Source: Chimaeribacter coloradensis (GTDB taxonomy: Bacteria > Pseudomonadota > Gammaproteobacteria > Enterobacterales > Enterobacteriaceae). From it: DNA of 64,000 bases. The position numbers and the translations under genes were made by a program. The DNA lies in contig NZ_PJZH01000012.1 of NCBI RefSeq assembly GCF_002858715.1, positions 1-64,000 of the forward strand, written 5' to 3'. A model generated the notes under the pieces. It was given only the letters and a program-made list of their open reading frames with translations. It searched no databases and was not told the origin of the DNA. Below are positions 1 through 9,286 of this stretch, in pieces (within the stretch, counting starts at the first letter, position 1; every line of letters starts with the position of its first letter).

Positions 1-159
1 GATCACCCAAGGCGCGGGGATGCAAGGGGCGCGCGCCTACGCGCCCCTTGCGCGGTGGCGGCAGCGGAGCCGCAGAAAGCGTGCTGGCCGTATGCCAACG
101 CAACCTGCCTCGATCTATACCCCTCGATCTATACCCCCAACAACCGGCGAACCCGCCCC
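1..159. other. Non-coding flank downstream of nth, with hairpin and short tandem duplication
   Basis: No supportable gene lies here. An 11-bp perfect inverted repeat (23-33 with 40-50, 6-nt loop) could stop transcription leaving nth leftward, but it has no T-run on either strand, so it is not a standard intrinsic terminator. A 14-bp unit, CTCGATCTATACCC, occurs twice in tandem at about 109-136, consistent with a small slippage duplication. Confidence 0.5.
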
Positions 160-795
160 CTACGCATAAACCTTCTCCTTAAACTCACACAAATCCTCAA
201 TCACACAAGACCCGCACCGCGGCTTCCTGGCGATACAGGTGTAGCGCCCGTGCAAAATCAGCCAGTGGTGGCAATCGACTTTAAACTCCGCAGGCACCAC
301 CTTCAGCAGCTTCTCTTCAACCTGGTCCACATTCTTGCCCGGGGCGAAGTTCGTGCGGTTGCAGACGCGGAAAATATGGGTGTCGACGGCGATGGTCGGC
401 CAGCCAAAGGCGGTGTTGAGCACCACGTTGGCGGTCTTGCGGCCGACGCCCGGCAGCGCCTCCAGCGCGGCGCGGTCTTCCGGCACCTCGCCGCCGTGGC
501 GCTCCAGCAGCTGGCGGCAGGTCTTGATGACGTTCTCCGCCTTGCTGTTGTAAAGGCCGATGGTCTTGATGTAGCTCTTCACCCCGTCCACGCCGAGATC
601 GAGGATCGCCTGCGGCGTGTTGGCCACCGGGTAAAGCTTCGCGGTGGCCTTGTTGACGCTGACGTCTGTGGCCTGCGCCGAGAGCAGCACGGCGATCAGC
701 AGCTCAAACGGGGTGCTGTAGACCAGCTCGGTGGTGGGGTGCGGGTTGTTGTCCCGCAACCGGCTCAGGATGGTGGTGCGCTTTTGCTGGTTCAT
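160..795 (-). CDS. nth: Endonuclease III (DNA glycosylase/AP lyase)
   Basis: Base-excision repair enzyme that removes oxidised pyrimidines and cleaves the abasic strand by beta-elimination in the cytoplasm. The 211-residue product has exactly the E. coli Nth length. The helix-hairpin-helix LPGVGRKT carries catalytic Lys120, and Asp138 follows in VDTH. Four cysteines (187, 194, 197, 203) in C-x6-C-x2-C-x5-C spacing bind the [4Fe-4S] cluster. The ATG overlaps the rsxE stop (ATGA, 4 bp), so nth is translationally coupled as last gene of the rsx operon, an arrangement known across enterobacteria. No residue appears missing. Identity is very secure. Confidence 0.97.
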   Translation of the reverse strand: MNQQKRTTILSRLRDNNPHPTTELVYSTPFELLIAVLLSAQATDVSVNKATAKLYPVANTPQAILDLGVDGVKSYIKTIGLYNSKAENVIKTCRQLLERHGGEVPEDRAALEALPGVGRKTANVVLNTAFGWPTIAVDTHIFRVCNRTNFAPGKNVDQVEEKLLKVVPAEFKVDCHHWLILHGRYTCIARKPRCGSCVIEDLCEFKEKVYA

Positions 796-1490
796 AAGAC
801 CGGCTCCCCCGGCCGGGTGTCCGGCGACGCGGCACTGACGGCCACGGCTTTGCGCGCTTTCATCTTCTGGTCAATCAGGTATTTAATCGCCAGCAGCATC
901 GCCAGGCCGATAAACGCCCCCGGCGGCAGCATCGCCAGCAGGAACGGCGAATCGAGGTGCGCCACCTCAACCCGCAGCACCTTCGCCCAGCTGCCAAGCA
1001 GCTGGTCTGCGCCGTCAAACAGCGTGCCGTTACCGAGGATCTCGCGCATCGAGCCGAGCACAAACATCGTCAGGGTGCCGCCGAGGCCGGTCATCAGCCC
1101 GTCCAGCGCGGCGTAGCGCACCGGCGCTTTGGCGGCGTACGCTTCCGGGCGGCCGATCACGATGCAGTTGGTGACGATCAGCGGAATGAAGATCCCCAGC
1201 GACTGGTAGAGGCCGTAAGCGTAGGCGTTGATCAGCATCTGCACGCAGCTCACCACCGAGGCGATGATCATCACGTAGATCGGGATGCGGATCTCACTCG
1301 GTATCCAGCGGCGCATCATGGAGATGGCGGTGTTGGTGCAGAGCAGCACCAGCGTGGTCGCCAGCCCCAGCCCCAGGGCGTTGGTGGCGGTTGAGGTCAC
1401 GGCCAGCAGCGGGCACATGCCCAGCAGCTGCACCAGCGCGGAGTTGTTTCTCCACAACCCGTCGAGGGTTACGCGTTTAGCTTCACTCAT
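792..1490 (-). CDS. rsxE: Rsx/Rnf complex membrane subunit RsxE
   Basis: Integral inner-membrane subunit of the RsxABCDGE electron-transfer complex, which in E. coli keeps SoxR reduced and elsewhere (Rnf) couples ferredoxin/NADH redox to ion transport. The 232-residue protein is almost entirely hydrophobic with about six membrane helices. It contains the family's [11 protein letters not shown] segment around the middle and a basic C-terminal tail. An upstream extension in the same frame exists, but MSEAKRV at 1490 matches the usual start and length (about 231 aa) and overlaps the end of rsxG by 8 bp, fitting coupled translation. RsxE and RsxA are paralogues with similar topology. Confidence 0.95.
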   Translation of the reverse strand: MSEAKRVTLDGLWRNNSALVQLLGMCPLLAVTSTATNALGLGLATTLVLLCTNTAISMMRRWIPSEIRIPIYVMIIASVVSCVQMLINAYAYGLYQSLGIFIPLIVTNCIVIGRPEAYAAKAPVRYAALDGLMTGLGGTLTMFVLGSMREILGNGTLFDGADQLLGSWAKVLRVEVAHLDSPFLLAMLPPGAFIGLAMLLAIKYLIDQKMKARKAVAVSAASPDTRPGEPVL

Positions 1491-2118
1491 CAGAGGCTCC
1501 ACAAGGGGATAAGGTGGCCAATGTTGGCGGCAGGGTTTCCATATAGAGGGTGGTGCGGCGCACCGCATTCACCACCGCGCGCGGGGTGATGGTCGCGCCG
1601 GTAAACTGGTCAAACATGCCGCCATCTTTTTTCACCGCCCAGCGGCGGTCGTCCGGCCCGTTAATGGTCTGTTGGGCGAAGTGCTTGATCCAGTCAGAGA
1701 TCCGCACCTCGATTTTGTCCCCCAGCCCCGGCGTCTCATGGTGCTCCAGCACCCGGGTGCCGTAGACCTTGCCGTGGAAGTCAGCCGCCACCAGGATCTG
1801 GATCGCCCCGGAGTAGCCGTCCGGCGCGGTGGTCTCCACCACGGCCGCCACCGGCTGCCCGGCTTTGCGCGCCAGGTAGAGGCGGTGCGGCGCGGCGCTG
1901 CCCAGCGCCGGGTCGGAAACCAGCAGGCACTCGCCCTGCATGGCGTTGTCGTAGACCTCCGCCGGGATCACCTGGTCAAACAGCGCCTTCTGCTGCTGAG
2001 AGGCCTGATCGCTGATGGTGGGTTTGGTCAGGGTGTAGACCACGGCGGTCAGGCCGGTGGTCAACGCCGCGAACAGCGCCAGGGTCGTGCCGTGGCGTCG
2101 CATGGTATCTAACATCAT
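1483..2118 (-). CDS. rsxG: Rsx/Rnf complex FMN-binding subunit RsxG
   Basis: Periplasm-facing flavoprotein subunit of the Rsx complex. The 211 residues comprise one N-terminal membrane anchor (about residues 10-30) and an FMN_bind domain. In the motif TGATIT (173-178), Thr176 is the expected site of covalent FMN attachment through phosphoester linkage. The length agrees with the E. coli protein (206 aa). There are two adjacent in-frame ATG codons (MMLDTM), and either could be used. The gene sits 6 bp after rsxD and overlaps rsxE, consistent with one polycistronic message. A Rnf function in proton or sodium translocation cannot be told from sequence alone. Confidence 0.95.
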   Translation of the reverse strand: MMLDTMRRHGTTLALFAALTTGLTAVVYTLTKPTISDQASQQQKALFDQVIPAEVYDNAMQGECLLVSDPALGSAAPHRLYLARKAGQPVAAVVETTAPDGYSGAIQILVAADFHGKVYGTRVLEHHETPGLGDKIEVRISDWIKHFAQQTINGPDDRRWAVKKDGGMFDQFTGATITPRAVVNAVRRTTLYMETLPPTLATLSPCGASDE

Positions 2119-2124
2119 AGCTCC

Positions 2125-3177
2125 TCAGCGATGCCCGTAGACACGGGGTTGGGTGTAGTGGTCAATCAGCGGCACGGTGATGTTGGCCAGCAGCACGGCA
2201 AAGGCGACGCCGTCCGGGTAGCCGCCATAGACGCGGATCAGCCACACCAGCAGCCCAATCAGCGCGCCGAAGATCAACCGGCCGCGTGGCGTAGTGGACG
2301 CCGTAACCGGGTCGGTGGCGATAAAGAACGCCCCGAGCATGGTCGCGCCGGAGAAGAGGTGGATCAGCGGCGAGGCGTTGAGCGCCGGGTTCACCAGCCA
2401 CGCCAGCCCGCTGCAGAACGCCAGCATCAGCAGGAAGCTTACCGGGATGTGCCAGTGGATCAGGCGGCGGCCGAGCAGCAGCAGGCCACCGGCCAGGAAG
2501 CCGAGGTTCACCCACTGCCAGCCCAGCCCGGCCAGGAAGCCGCTGTAGATCGGCTGTGCCAGCAACTGGGTGTACGCGTGCCCGGCGCGCAGCCCGGTTT
2601 TGAAACCGTCCAGCGGCGTCGCCTGGGTCACGCCGTCCACGTTGGTCTGCAACTGGTAGGCGGTGAGGCCGTCACCGGTGTGGCCGCTGAAGATGCTGAG
2701 CAGGGTGTCGTGCCAGCCCAGCGCGTGCGCCTGCAGCGTGTCCGGCGGCAGCCAGGTGGTCATCTGCACCGGGAAGGAGATCAGCAGCACCACGTAGCCC
2801 ACCATCGCCGGGTTGAACGGGTTCTGGCCGAGGCCGCCATACAGCCCCTTGGCGATAACGATGGCGAAGAAGGTGCCGAGCACAATCATCCACCAGGGTG
2901 CCAGCGGCGGCAGGCTGACGCCCAGCAGCAGCGCGGTGAGCAGGGCGGAATTGTCGCCCAGTTTCGCTTTGACGGACTGGCGGCGCAGCGCCACGATCGC
3001 CCCTTCGGCGATCAGCGCGGTCACCATCGCCAGCGCCACCTGCACCAGGTTGCCGGGGCCGAAAAAGTACCCCTGCGCCGCCATGCCGGGGATGCAGGCC
3101 AGCATTACCCACAGCATGATGCTGCTGGTGCGTTGCCGGTTATGGGTAAAGGGTGAACTTGCGATTCTGAAAGCCAT
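2125..3177 (-). CDS. rsxD: Rsx/Rnf complex membrane flavoprotein RsxD
   Basis: Polytopic inner-membrane subunit of the Rsx complex, related to NqrB. The 350 residues form about nine or ten membrane helices. The motif DGVTQATPL places Thr187 at the residue annotated in E. coli RsxD as the covalent FMN attachment point, and [12 protein letters not shown] is a family signature. The gene starts directly after the rsxC stop with no spacer and ends 6 bp before rsxG, so it is embedded in the operon. No truncation or frameshift is seen. Confidence 0.95.
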   Translation of the reverse strand: MAFRIASSPFTHNRQRTSSIMLWVMLACIPGMAAQGYFFGPGNLVQVALAMVTALIAEGAIVALRRQSVKAKLGDNSALLTALLLGVSLPPLAPWWMIVLGTFFAIVIAKGLYGGLGQNPFNPAMVGYVVLLISFPVQMTTWLPPDTLQAHALGWHDTLLSIFSGHTGDGLTAYQLQTNVDGVTQATPLDGFKTGLRAGHAYTQLLAQPIYSGFLAGLGWQWVNLGFLAGGLLLLGRRLIHWHIPVSFLLMLAFCSGLAWLVNPALNASPLIHLFSGATMLGAFFIATDPVTASTTPRGRLIFGALIGLLVWLIRVYGGYPDGVAFAVLLANITVPLIDHYTQPRVYGHR

Positions 3178-5814
3178 TTATTCCTCGTTCGACATCGTTT
3201 CTTCTGCGGCCTTGCGCGCCTTGATACGGGCAATCGCTGCGGCGACGGCCTCCTTGCGCGGGTCGCTTTGTTGTTTTTCCGTGGCGCTGCCGGTGTGTGG
3301 CTCTCCGGCGGCCTTGCGCAACGGTTCAGGTGCTTCGTCATTGGCCGGGGCAGGCTCAGCCGGGGCGGCTTCCGCTTTTTCAGCGCGTTTGGCCTTGGCG
3401 CGGGCGACGGCAGCAGCCACGGCGGCCTTGCGTTTCTCCTCGGCGGTCTGCTCAGGCGCTTCTGCCGGGGCAGGCTCAGCCAGGGCGGCCTCTGTGTTTT
3501 CAGCGCGTTTGGCCTTGGCGCGGGCGACGGCAGCAGCCACGGCGGCTTTGCGTTTCTCCTCGGCGGTCTGCTCAGGCGTTTCTGCCGGGGCAGGCTCAGC
3601 CGGAGCAGCCTCTGCGTTTTCAGCGCGTTTGGCCTTGGCGCGGGCGACGGCGGCAGCCACAGCGGCTTTGCGCTTCTCCTCGGCGGTCTGCTCAGGCGCT
3701 TCTGCCGGGGCAGGCTCAGCCGGGGCGGCCTCTGCGTTTTCAGCGCGTTTGGCCTTGGCGCGGGCGACGGCAGCAGCCACGGCGGCTTTGCGCTTCTCCT
3801 CGGCGGTCTGCTCAGGCGCTTCTGCCGGGGCAGGCTCAGCCGGGGCGTCCTGCGCCTGCGCGGCTTTCTTCGCTTTGACGCGGGCGAGGGCGGCAGCCAC
3901 AGCGGCTTTGCGCTTGTCATCCGGGCTTTGCGTCAGGGCGTCGGCCGGGGCATCCACCACCTCGGCGGTGCCGAAGTCCGCATTCGCCTCGACCGCCTTT
4001 TTCGCTTTGGCGCGGGCGACCGCCGCGGCGACGGCGGCTTTACGTTTATCGTCGGCGCTCTGTTCCGGCGCGTCAGCGGCTGGGGCAGCCGCGGCATCAG
4101 CCGCTTTCTTCGCCTTGACGCGGGCCAGGGCAGCAGCCACCGCGGCTTTGCGCGGGTCAGCATCATGGTGATGCTCATCTTCCGACTGCGACGTCTGGTC
4201 TGCCGGGACTTCCGCCTCAATGGCGGCGCGGCGGGCGCGGCGTTCGGCGCGCTCTGCCTCACGCACCGCCTCATCCTGCGGCGCGGCGGCCTGTTTGGCT
4301 TTCACCCGTGCCACGGCAGCCTGCGCGGCGCTGTTGTCACTCTCGTCCAGCCGCACGGCAGCCTGCTGGTGACGGGCTTCACGCGCCAGCTTCTCGCGCT
4401 CCATCCGCGCCTGTTTGGCTTCAAAGCGCGCTTTAGCGTCCGCGGCGCGTGCCGCTTCCTGATCCAGCTCGCGGATCTCCGCCTTCTCCTGCCGGTAATA
4501 CTGCACCAGCGGGATGTTGCTCGGGCAGACGTAGGCGCAGGCCCCGCACTCGATGCAGTCAAACAGGTTGTAGTTGCGTGCCTTCTCATGCTCCTGGCCG
4601 CGGCTGAACCAGTAGAGCTGCTGCGGCAGCAGCCCGGCCGGGCAGGCGTCGGCGCACTGGCTGCACCGGATGCACGCCTCTTCGGCCTGCGGCGCGCCCA
4701 TTTCGCTCTGCGACGGGGCCAGCAGGCAGTTGGTGATTTTTACCGTCGGCACCTCGAGGTGCGGCAGGGTGAAGCCCATCAGCGGCCCGCCCATGATCAC
4801 CAGTTGCTGGTCGTGCGGCCGGAAACCGGCGACGTTCAGCAGCAGTGACACCGGCGTGCCGATGCGCACCCAGAAGTTGCCGGGCTGGGCGACAGACTCG
4901 CCGGTCAGCGTCACCACGCGCTCAATCAGCGGCTCGCCGTGCAGGATGGCGCGGGTAATGGCGTAGAGCGTGCCGACGTTCTGCATCAGCACGCCAATTG
5001 AGGAGGAGTGTTTGCCGTGCGGCACCTCCTGCCCGGTGAGGATGCGCGTCAGCTGCTTGGCCCCGCCAGAGGGGTATTTGGTCGGGATGACGCGCAGCTC
5101 AAGTTTCACGCCCGGCGTGGCGTCCGCTTTCAGCGCCTGTTTCAGCGCGGCGATCGCCTCTGGTTTGTTGTCCTCAATGCCGATGATCACCCGCTCAGGG
5201 CGCAGGATATGGCAGAGGATGCGCGTACCGGTGACGATCTCCGGCGCATGCTCCTGCATCAGCCGGTCATCGGCGGTGATGTACGGCTCGCACTCGGCGG
5301 CGTTGACGATCAGCGTCTTCACGCCGTGACGGCCGCCCTGCAATTTGCTGGCTGTCGGGAAGCCTGCGCCGCCGAGGCCGGCCACGCCCGCCTGGTGGAT
5401 GCGCGCCACCAGGTCGCTGGCGCTCTGCTGGTGGTAGTCCGTCACCGGTGACAGCGCGCACCAGCGGTCGTCGCCGTCGGCGTCCAGCACCACACACAGC
5501 TCTTTCAGGCCGGACGGGTGGGCGGTGATGCGCGGCTCAATGGTGCGCACCGTGCCGGAGGTCGGCGCATGGACCGGCAGCGTGCGGCCGCGGCCTGCGG
5601 TGAGCGGCTGGCCTTTCAGCACCCGGTCGCCCGCCTTGACCAGCAGCTCGCCCTCGGGGCCGAGGTGCTGTTGCAGCGGGATAATGAATTCAGGGCTGAG
5701 CGGGGCCTTGCGCAGCGGCGCATGGCTCGACTGGGTCTTCATCTCCGGCGGATGGATGCCGCCCGCGAAGTCCCAGATTTTATGTTTGTTCAGGGCTTTG
5801 AGCAGGTTAAACAT
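3178..5814 (-). CDS. rsxC: Rsx/Rnf complex peripheral subunit RsxC with expanded repeat tail
   Basis: Soluble subunit carrying the NADH/FMN-binding-like core and two [4Fe-4S] clusters that pass electrons between the donor and the membrane subunits. The 878-residue product starts at MFNLLKAL, preceded by an AGGG-type ribosome site; the frame is open for six more codons to a TTG, which I reject. The core ends with two ferredoxin motifs ([12 protein letters not shown] and [12 protein letters not shown]). The rest is a charged, Ala/Lys-rich tail with about nine copies of an [15 protein letters not shown] helix, several in near-identical 40-residue units separated by Pro/Glu linkers. E. coli RsxC is about 740 residues, so the extra length lies in this tail. 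The start overlaps rsxB by 8 bp. Confidence 0.95.
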   Translation of the reverse strand: MFNLLKALNKHKIWDFAGGIHPPEMKTQSSHAPLRKAPLSPEFIIPLQQHLGPEGELLVKAGDRVLKGQPLTAGRGRTLPVHAPTSGTVRTIEPRITAHPSGLKELCVVLDADGDDRWCALSPVTDYHQQSASDLVARIHQAGVAGLGGAGFPTASKLQGGRHGVKTLIVNAAECEPYITADDRLMQEHAPEIVTGTRILCHILRPERVIIGIEDNKPEAIAALKQALKADATPGVKLELRVIPTKYPSGGAKQLTRILTGQEVPHGKHSSSIGVLMQNVGTLYAITRAILHGEPLIERVVTLTGESVAQPGNFWVRIGTPVSLLLNVAGFRPHDQQLVIMGGPLMGFTLPHLEVPTVKITNCLLAPSQSEMGAPQAEEACIRCSQCADACPAGLLPQQLYWFSRGQEHEKARNYNLFDCIECGACAYVCPSNIPLVQYYRQEKAEIRELDQEAARAADAKARFEAKQARMEREKLAREARHQQAAVRLDESDNSAAQAAVARVKAKQAAAPQDEAVREAERAERRARRAAIEAEVPADQTSQSEDEHHHDADPRKAAVAAALARVKAKKAADAAAAPAADAPEQSADDKRKAAVAAAVARAKAKKAVEANADFGTAEVVDAPADALTQSPDDKRKAAVAAALARVKAKKAAQAQDAPAEPAPAEAPEQTAEEKRKAAVAAAVARAKAKRAENAEAAPAEPAPAEAPEQTAEEKRKAAVAAAVARAKAKRAENAEAAPAEPAPAETPEQTAEEKRKAAVAAAVARAKAKRAENTEAALAEPAPAEAPEQTAEEKRKAAVAAAVARAKAKRAEKAEAAPAEPAPANDEAPEPLRKAAGEPHTGSATEKQQSDPRKEAVAAAIARIKARKAAEETMSNEE
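3340..3900 (-). repeat. Tandem 120-bp coding repeats in rsxC
   Basis: Four consecutive 120-bp units (3421-3540, 3541-3660, 3661-3780, 3781-3900) plus a partial unit at about 3340-3420 are nearly identical at the DNA level. Each encodes one 40-residue RsxC tail module. The outer modules (3901-4330 and 3190-3340) are more diverged. The near identity of the inner units indicates recent expansion or ongoing homogenisation, and copy number probably varies between strains. Confidence 0.9.
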
Positions 5815-6382
5815 GCCGGCCCTCCGTGACAACGCGCACCGGAATAGTGTTCAGATCCCATTTCCAGTTGGCGGTAGTGGTTTTTACCGGAATCATCTCA
5901 ATACAGTCAGTTGGGCAGGGGGCGACGCAGAGGTCGCAGCCGGTACAGAGGTCGGCCACCACGGTGTGCACGGCGCGGGTCGCGCCGACAATCGCGTCCA
6001 CCGGGCAGGCCTGGATGCACTTGGTGCAGCCGATGCAGTTGCTCTCATCCACAAAGGCCACTTTGCGCACCGGGTGCGTGACGCTGTCACCACCGTCCAG
6101 CGGCTGCTGCTCAACGTTCAGCAGCGCGGCGATCTTCACCATCACCTGCTCGCCGCCGGGCGCGCATTTGTTGATCTTCTCGCCGTTGGCCACCGCCTCG
6201 GCGTAGGGGCGGCAGCCGGGGTAGCCGCACTGGCCGCACTGGCTTTGCGGCAGCAGCGCGTCGACCTGTTCGGCCACCGGGTCTTCGTCTACTTTGAAAC
6301 GGCGCGAGGCGTAACCCAGCACCAGCCCGAAAATCAGTGCCAGCGGCGTCAGCGCCGCAATCGCAATCCACAACGCGCTCAT
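5807..6382 (-). CDS. rsxB: Rsx/Rnf complex iron-sulfur subunit RsxB
   Basis: Membrane-anchored polyferredoxin of the Rsx complex. The 191 residues begin with one membrane helix (about 5-24). A 4Fe4S domain follows with Cys49, 52, 57 and 73, then two ferredoxin motifs, [12 protein letters not shown] (116-126) and [12 protein letters not shown] (146-156). All cluster ligands are present and the length equals that of enterobacterial homologues (about 192). The start overlaps the rsxA stop by one base (TGATG) and the end overlaps rsxC, consistent with coupled translation. Confidence 0.96.
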   Translation of the reverse strand: MSALWIAIAALTPLALIFGLVLGYASRRFKVDEDPVAEQVDALLPQSQCGQCGYPGCRPYAEAVANGEKINKCAPGGEQVMVKIAALLNVEQQPLDGGDSVTHPVRKVAFVDESNCIGCTKCIQACPVDAIVGATRAVHTVVADLCTGCDLCVAPCPTDCIEMIPVKTTTANWKWDLNTIPVRVVTEGRHV

Positions 6383-6963
6383 CAGAATTTCACCAGACCG
6401 GTAAAGCCCATAAAGGCCAGGGACATCAGCCCGGCGGTCACCAGCGCAATCGAGGAGCCGCGGAACGGCGCAGGCACATCCGCCACCGCCAGGCGCTCAC
6501 GGATGGCGGCAAACAGCACCATCACCAGGGAGAAACCGGCCGCAGCCGAGAAGCCATACACCGCGGACTGCAAAAAGTTATGGGATTCGTTGATGTTCAG
6601 CAACGCCACGCCCAGCACCGCGCAGTTGGTGGTGATCAGCGGCAGGAAAATCCCCAGCAAACGGTAGAGCGACGGGCTGGTCTTGCGCACCACCATCTCC
6701 GTGAATTGCACCACCACGGCGATCACCAGAATAAAGGAGAGGGTGCGCAGGTAGATGAGATCGAGCGGCAACAGGATAAAGCTGTTGATCGCCCAGGCGC
6801 TGATCGAGGCCAGCGTCATCACAAAGGTGGTGGCGAGCCCCATGCCGATGGCGGTCTCCAGTTTCTTGGACACCCCCATAAACGGGCACAGCCCAAGGAA
6901 TTTCACCAATACAAAGTTGTTTACCAGCACAGTGCCGACAAACAGGAGCAGGTATTCGGTCAT
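6382..6963 (-). CDS. rsxA: Rsx/Rnf complex membrane subunit RsxA
   Basis: First gene of the rsx operon, encoding a 193-residue integral inner-membrane subunit with about six helices, paralogous to RsxE and related to NqrE. Recognisable segments are [21 protein letters not shown] near the N-terminus and [12 protein letters not shown] in the second half. The length is that of E. coli RsxA. The ATG at 6963 lies only about 24 bp after the base of the ydgK terminator, so any separate rsx promoter must overlap that terminator or lie inside ydgK. Confidence 0.96.
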   Translation of the reverse strand: MTEYLLLFVGTVLVNNFVLVKFLGLCPFMGVSKKLETAIGMGLATTFVMTLASISAWAINSFILLPLDLIYLRTLSFILVIAVVVQFTEMVVRKTSPSLYRLLGIFLPLITTNCAVLGVALLNINESHNFLQSAVYGFSAAAGFSLVMVLFAAIRERLAVADVPAPFRGSSIALVTAGLMSLAFMGFTGLVKF

Positions 6964-6987
6964 TGCAATGCCTGAGAGTCTGAAGTC

Positions 6988-7030
6988 AAAAAAACCGCTG
7001 CCTGCCGCGGCGCGGGGCGCGCGGCAGCGG
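6988..7030 (-). terminator. Rho-independent terminator between ydgK and rsxA
   Basis: Read on the minus strand, an 8-bp stem CCGCTGCC/GGCAGCGG (7023-7030 with 6995-7002) encloses a GC-rich 20-nt region and is followed by seven T residues (6994-6988). It should end most ydgK transcripts just before rsxA. Confidence 0.8.
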
Positions 7031-7032
7031 GG

Positions 7033-7470
7033 TTAGCCAATAAATGTCTGTTTTACCCGGCGGGAGCGGGCAAAATAGGGCACCAGCAGCGCGGCCGCCA
7101 GCAGCGGGGCCAGCAGGCTGCGCACGGCGAAGTCATCCGGCACCGGCGCAAAGGCAAAGCTTTTGATCGCCAGCAGCACCGTCACCAGCAGCCAGAAAAT
7201 ATAGAGCCGCGGCACAATGCGTTTGCGCTGGGTGAACTGCCACAGCACCCAGGCGCTGAACAGCCACATCGCCAGTGCCGTCACCAGTGACAAATACCAG
7301 GGCAGCGCCATGCCGGTGGTGCCGAGCAGCCGCGCGCGGGAGTCACTGTGGGAGAGCGCCATGCCATAGAGCACCAGCGTCAGCGTATTGCCCAGCAGCG
7401 TCATGATCAGGTAGGCCAGCGGGGCCAGCAACCATCCGCCAATGCGCCGGGCGTCTTGATTTAGCGACAT
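7033..7470 (-). CDS. ydgK: Inner-membrane protein YdgK (DUF2569)
   Basis: The 145-residue protein has four predicted membrane helices and belongs to the DUF2569 family; its function is unknown. Recognition rests on the N-terminal motif IGGWLLAPLAYL and on position directly upstream of rsxA, as in E. coli. The start at MSLNQDARR (7470) has an AAGG ribosome site about 7 nt upstream; the frame continues a further 18 codons upstream without support. It ends just before a strong terminator, so it is probably monocistronic. Confidence 0.88.
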   Translation of the reverse strand: MSLNQDARRIGGWLLAPLAYLIMTLLGNTLTLVLYGMALSHSDSRARLLGTTGMALPWYLSLVTALAMWLFSAWVLWQFTQRKRIVPRLYIFWLLVTVLLAIKSFAFAPVPDDFAVRSLLAPLLAAALLVPYFARSRRVKQTFIG

Positions 7471-7635
7471 AAAAAACCTTTGTGCAGGGTGAAACAACGC
7501 GGGAGGCCCGCATTCAGCCGGCACATACTACCAGAGTGAAATTCCCCGGCTTATCAAGAATGTGTTGTAAAAGCGGATCGCGGTTTAAGAAATAAACCGG
7601 AAGATTGGGAAAGGCAGGGCGGGCAGGGCGAAGCG

Positions 7636-7656
7636 GGGCCGGTAGGTCACCGGCCC
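7636..7656 (-). terminator. Hairpin after the GH1 gene (possible terminator)
   Basis: A perfect 8-bp stem, GGGCCGGT/ACCGGCCC with a 5-nt loop, lies 7-27 bp past the stop of the GH1 gene. It has no T-run, so it may act with Rho or only stabilise the 3' end. The rest of the 192-bp gap up to ydgK shows nothing else clear. Confidence 0.45.
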
Positions 7657-7662
7657 GCGGCC

Positions 7663-9078
7663 TCAGCGCAGTTCGCCGTTGCCGGCGATCACCTTCTGGT
7701 ACCAGAAGAAGCTCTTTTTACGCTGGCGCGCCAGCCCACGCGCGTGGTCCACATAGACAAACCCGTACTGCTTCTGGTAGCCGTTGAGCCAGCTCAGCAG
7801 GTCAATAAACGACCACGGGTAGTAGCCGCGCACCTCTGCGCCCTGTTCGATGGCGTCGGCAATCGCCGCGATGTGCCGGCTCAGGTAGGCGATGCGGTCA
7901 TCATCCACCACCTCGCCGTCGATGACCGGGTCTTTCGCCCCCAGGCCGTTTTCGGTGATGTAGATCGGCACGTCGCCGTAGCGCGCCTTGATCGCCAGGA
8001 TGCCGTCCGTCAGCCCCTGCGGGTAGATCTCCCAGTCCCAGTCGGTGTAGATGCCGTCCGGGTTGCGCACAAACTTAAACAGCCCTTTGAAGCCGAACTC
8101 CTTGCCCGGCTGGTGGCCGCTGCCGCGGGTGCCGCTGTGGTTGGCGGTGAGCTGGGTCTCGCCGTGCGGGTTGGCCGCCACCGTCTCGCGCTTATAGAAG
8201 TTGAGGCCGATAAAGTCACAGAGGTTGTTGCGCAGCAGCGCGTCATCCCCCGGCGCAAAGCGCGGCACGCCCCACAGGGACTGGGTCTTCGCCAGCAGCT
8301 CGGCCGGGTATTCCCCCTTGAGCACCGGGTCGTAGAGCCAGTGGGTGTAGATGCCGTCCGCCAGCTCGCAGGCGGCCACATCCTCCGGCGCGCTGCTGCG
8401 TGGGGTGTGCGGTTGCAGCACATTCACAAAGCCGATCTGCCCGGGAATGCCGCTCTGGCGGAATGCGGCCACGGCAGCGGCGTGGGCCACAAACACATGG
8501 TGGCACGCCTGCACCGCGCGCGCCGGGTCCTGCACGGCCGGGGGATGGGCACCGGTAATGTAGCCGTGGCCGATAAACACCACCGTCTCATTAAAGGTTG
8601 ACCAGAGTTTCACCCGGTCACCGAAGCGCTGGTAGCAGAGCCGCGCATACTCCACAAAGGCGTCGGCGGTGCTGCGCGCCTCCCAGCCGCCCTCCTGTTG
8701 CAGCGCCAGCGGCAGATCCCAGTGGTAGAGGGTGATCATCGGCTCAATCTGGTGCTTCAGCAGTTCATCAATCAGGTCACTGTAGAAGGCGACCCCCGCC
8801 TCATTGACCTGGCCGCGCCCGGTGGGCAGCAGGCGCGGCCAGGAGAGGGAGAAGCGGTAGCTCTTCATGCCCAGCTCGCCCATCAGCGCCACATCTTCGC
8901 GGAAGCGGTGGTAGTGGTCGACGGCCACGTCGCCGTTGGTGCCCTGGTAAGTCGCGCTCGGGCGGTGGGCAAACTCATCCCAGATTGACGGCCCTTTGCC
9001 GTCCGCCTGATACCCGCCCTCAACCTGGTAGGCCGCGGTCGCCGCGCCCCATAAAAACCCGTCTGGAAATGCTGACAT
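7663..9078 (-). CDS. Glycoside hydrolase family 1, probable 6-phospho-beta-glucosidase
   Basis: A 471-residue GH1 (beta/alpha)8 enzyme expected to hydrolyse 6-phospho-beta-glucosides delivered by a PTS. The acid/base Glu164 is in TFNE and the nucleophile Glu376 in YITENG. Near the C-terminus, Ser429, Lys436 and Tyr438 (in SWLNGYQKQYG) match the phosphate-binding Ser/Lys/Tyr set that separates phospho-beta-glucosidases from plain beta-glucosidases. The start at 9078 has AGGAG 9 nt upstream; 21 more codons are open upstream and would run into the operator. No PTS permease or LacI-type regulator is adjacent, so substrate supply and control must come from elsewhere. The phospho-specificity is an inference from the loop motif. 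Confidence 0.88.
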   Translation of the reverse strand: MSAFPDGFLWGAATAAYQVEGGYQADGKGPSIWDEFAHRPSATYQGTNGDVAVDHYHRFREDVALMGELGMKSYRFSLSWPRLLPTGRGQVNEAGVAFYSDLIDELLKHQIEPMITLYHWDLPLALQQEGGWEARSTADAFVEYARLCYQRFGDRVKLWSTFNETVVFIGHGYITGAHPPAVQDPARAVQACHHVFVAHAAAVAAFRQSGIPGQIGFVNVLQPHTPRSSAPEDVAACELADGIYTHWLYDPVLKGEYPAELLAKTQSLWGVPRFAPGDDALLRNNLCDFIGLNFYKRETVAANPHGETQLTANHSGTRGSGHQPGKEFGFKGLFKFVRNPDGIYTDWDWEIYPQGLTDGILAIKARYGDVPIYITENGLGAKDPVIDGEVVDDDRIAYLSRHIAAIADAIEQGAEVRGYYPWSFIDLLSWLNGYQKQYGFVYVDHARGLARQRKKSFFWYQKVIAGNGELR

Positions 9079-9134
9079 CGCCTGATCTCCTGTGTGAAGC
9101 GTACCGGCAGCCAGTGTAAAAAAGCCCCCCTGGG

Positions 9135-9165
9135 GCTGCAACCGGTTTCAGAAACCGGTTGCAGC
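9135..9165. promoter_or_regulatory. Double LacI/GalR-type operator upstream of the GH1 gene
   Basis: A perfect palindrome has 14-bp arms (9135-9148 and 9152-9165) around CAG. It can be read as two neighbouring operators of the form TGnAACCGGTTnCA, centred near 9143.5 and 9156.5, 13 bp apart. A central CG within such a palindrome is typical of LacI-family sites, and as I remember it the core resembles the AscG operator TGAAACCGGTTTCA, which controls a phospho-beta-glucosidase operon. It lies 57-87 bp upstream of the GH1 start, fitting a repressor site. Confidence 0.7.
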
Positions 9166-9225
9166 CGGTGAAGCATTTTGCGATCGGGCGCACGGCGCAA
9201 GGTGCATGGCGTGTAACAAAAAGGC

Positions 9226-9256
9226 TTGACCCTGACGTAACGTCAGGCCGCACGCT
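9226..9256 (+). promoter_or_regulatory. MerR-type promoter/operator of the split TipAS regulator
   Basis: A -35-like TTGACC (9226-9231) is followed by a perfect palindrome CCTGACGT-A-ACGTCAGG (9231-9247) and a poor -10 around 9251-9258. A palindrome filling an over-long spacer is the hallmark of MerR-family targets, where the regulator twists the DNA to align the elements. It sits 31-61 bp upstream of the regulator's ATG, suggesting autoregulation. Confidence 0.7.
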
Positions 9257-9286
9257 ATGCAGATATGTACAGAAAAGGAGATCGTG

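Noticed and set aside
3340-3900. Regular 120-bp repeats considered as a CRISPR or intergenic repeat array
   Set aside because: Units are in frame within rsxC, lack spacers of differing sequence, and encode the known RsxC tail module.
3268-4848. 526-codon open frame on the plus strand opposite rsxC
   Set aside because: It is antisense to the repeat-rich RsxC tail; the frame stays open because of GC-rich repetitive codons, and it has no recognisable domain or ribosome site.
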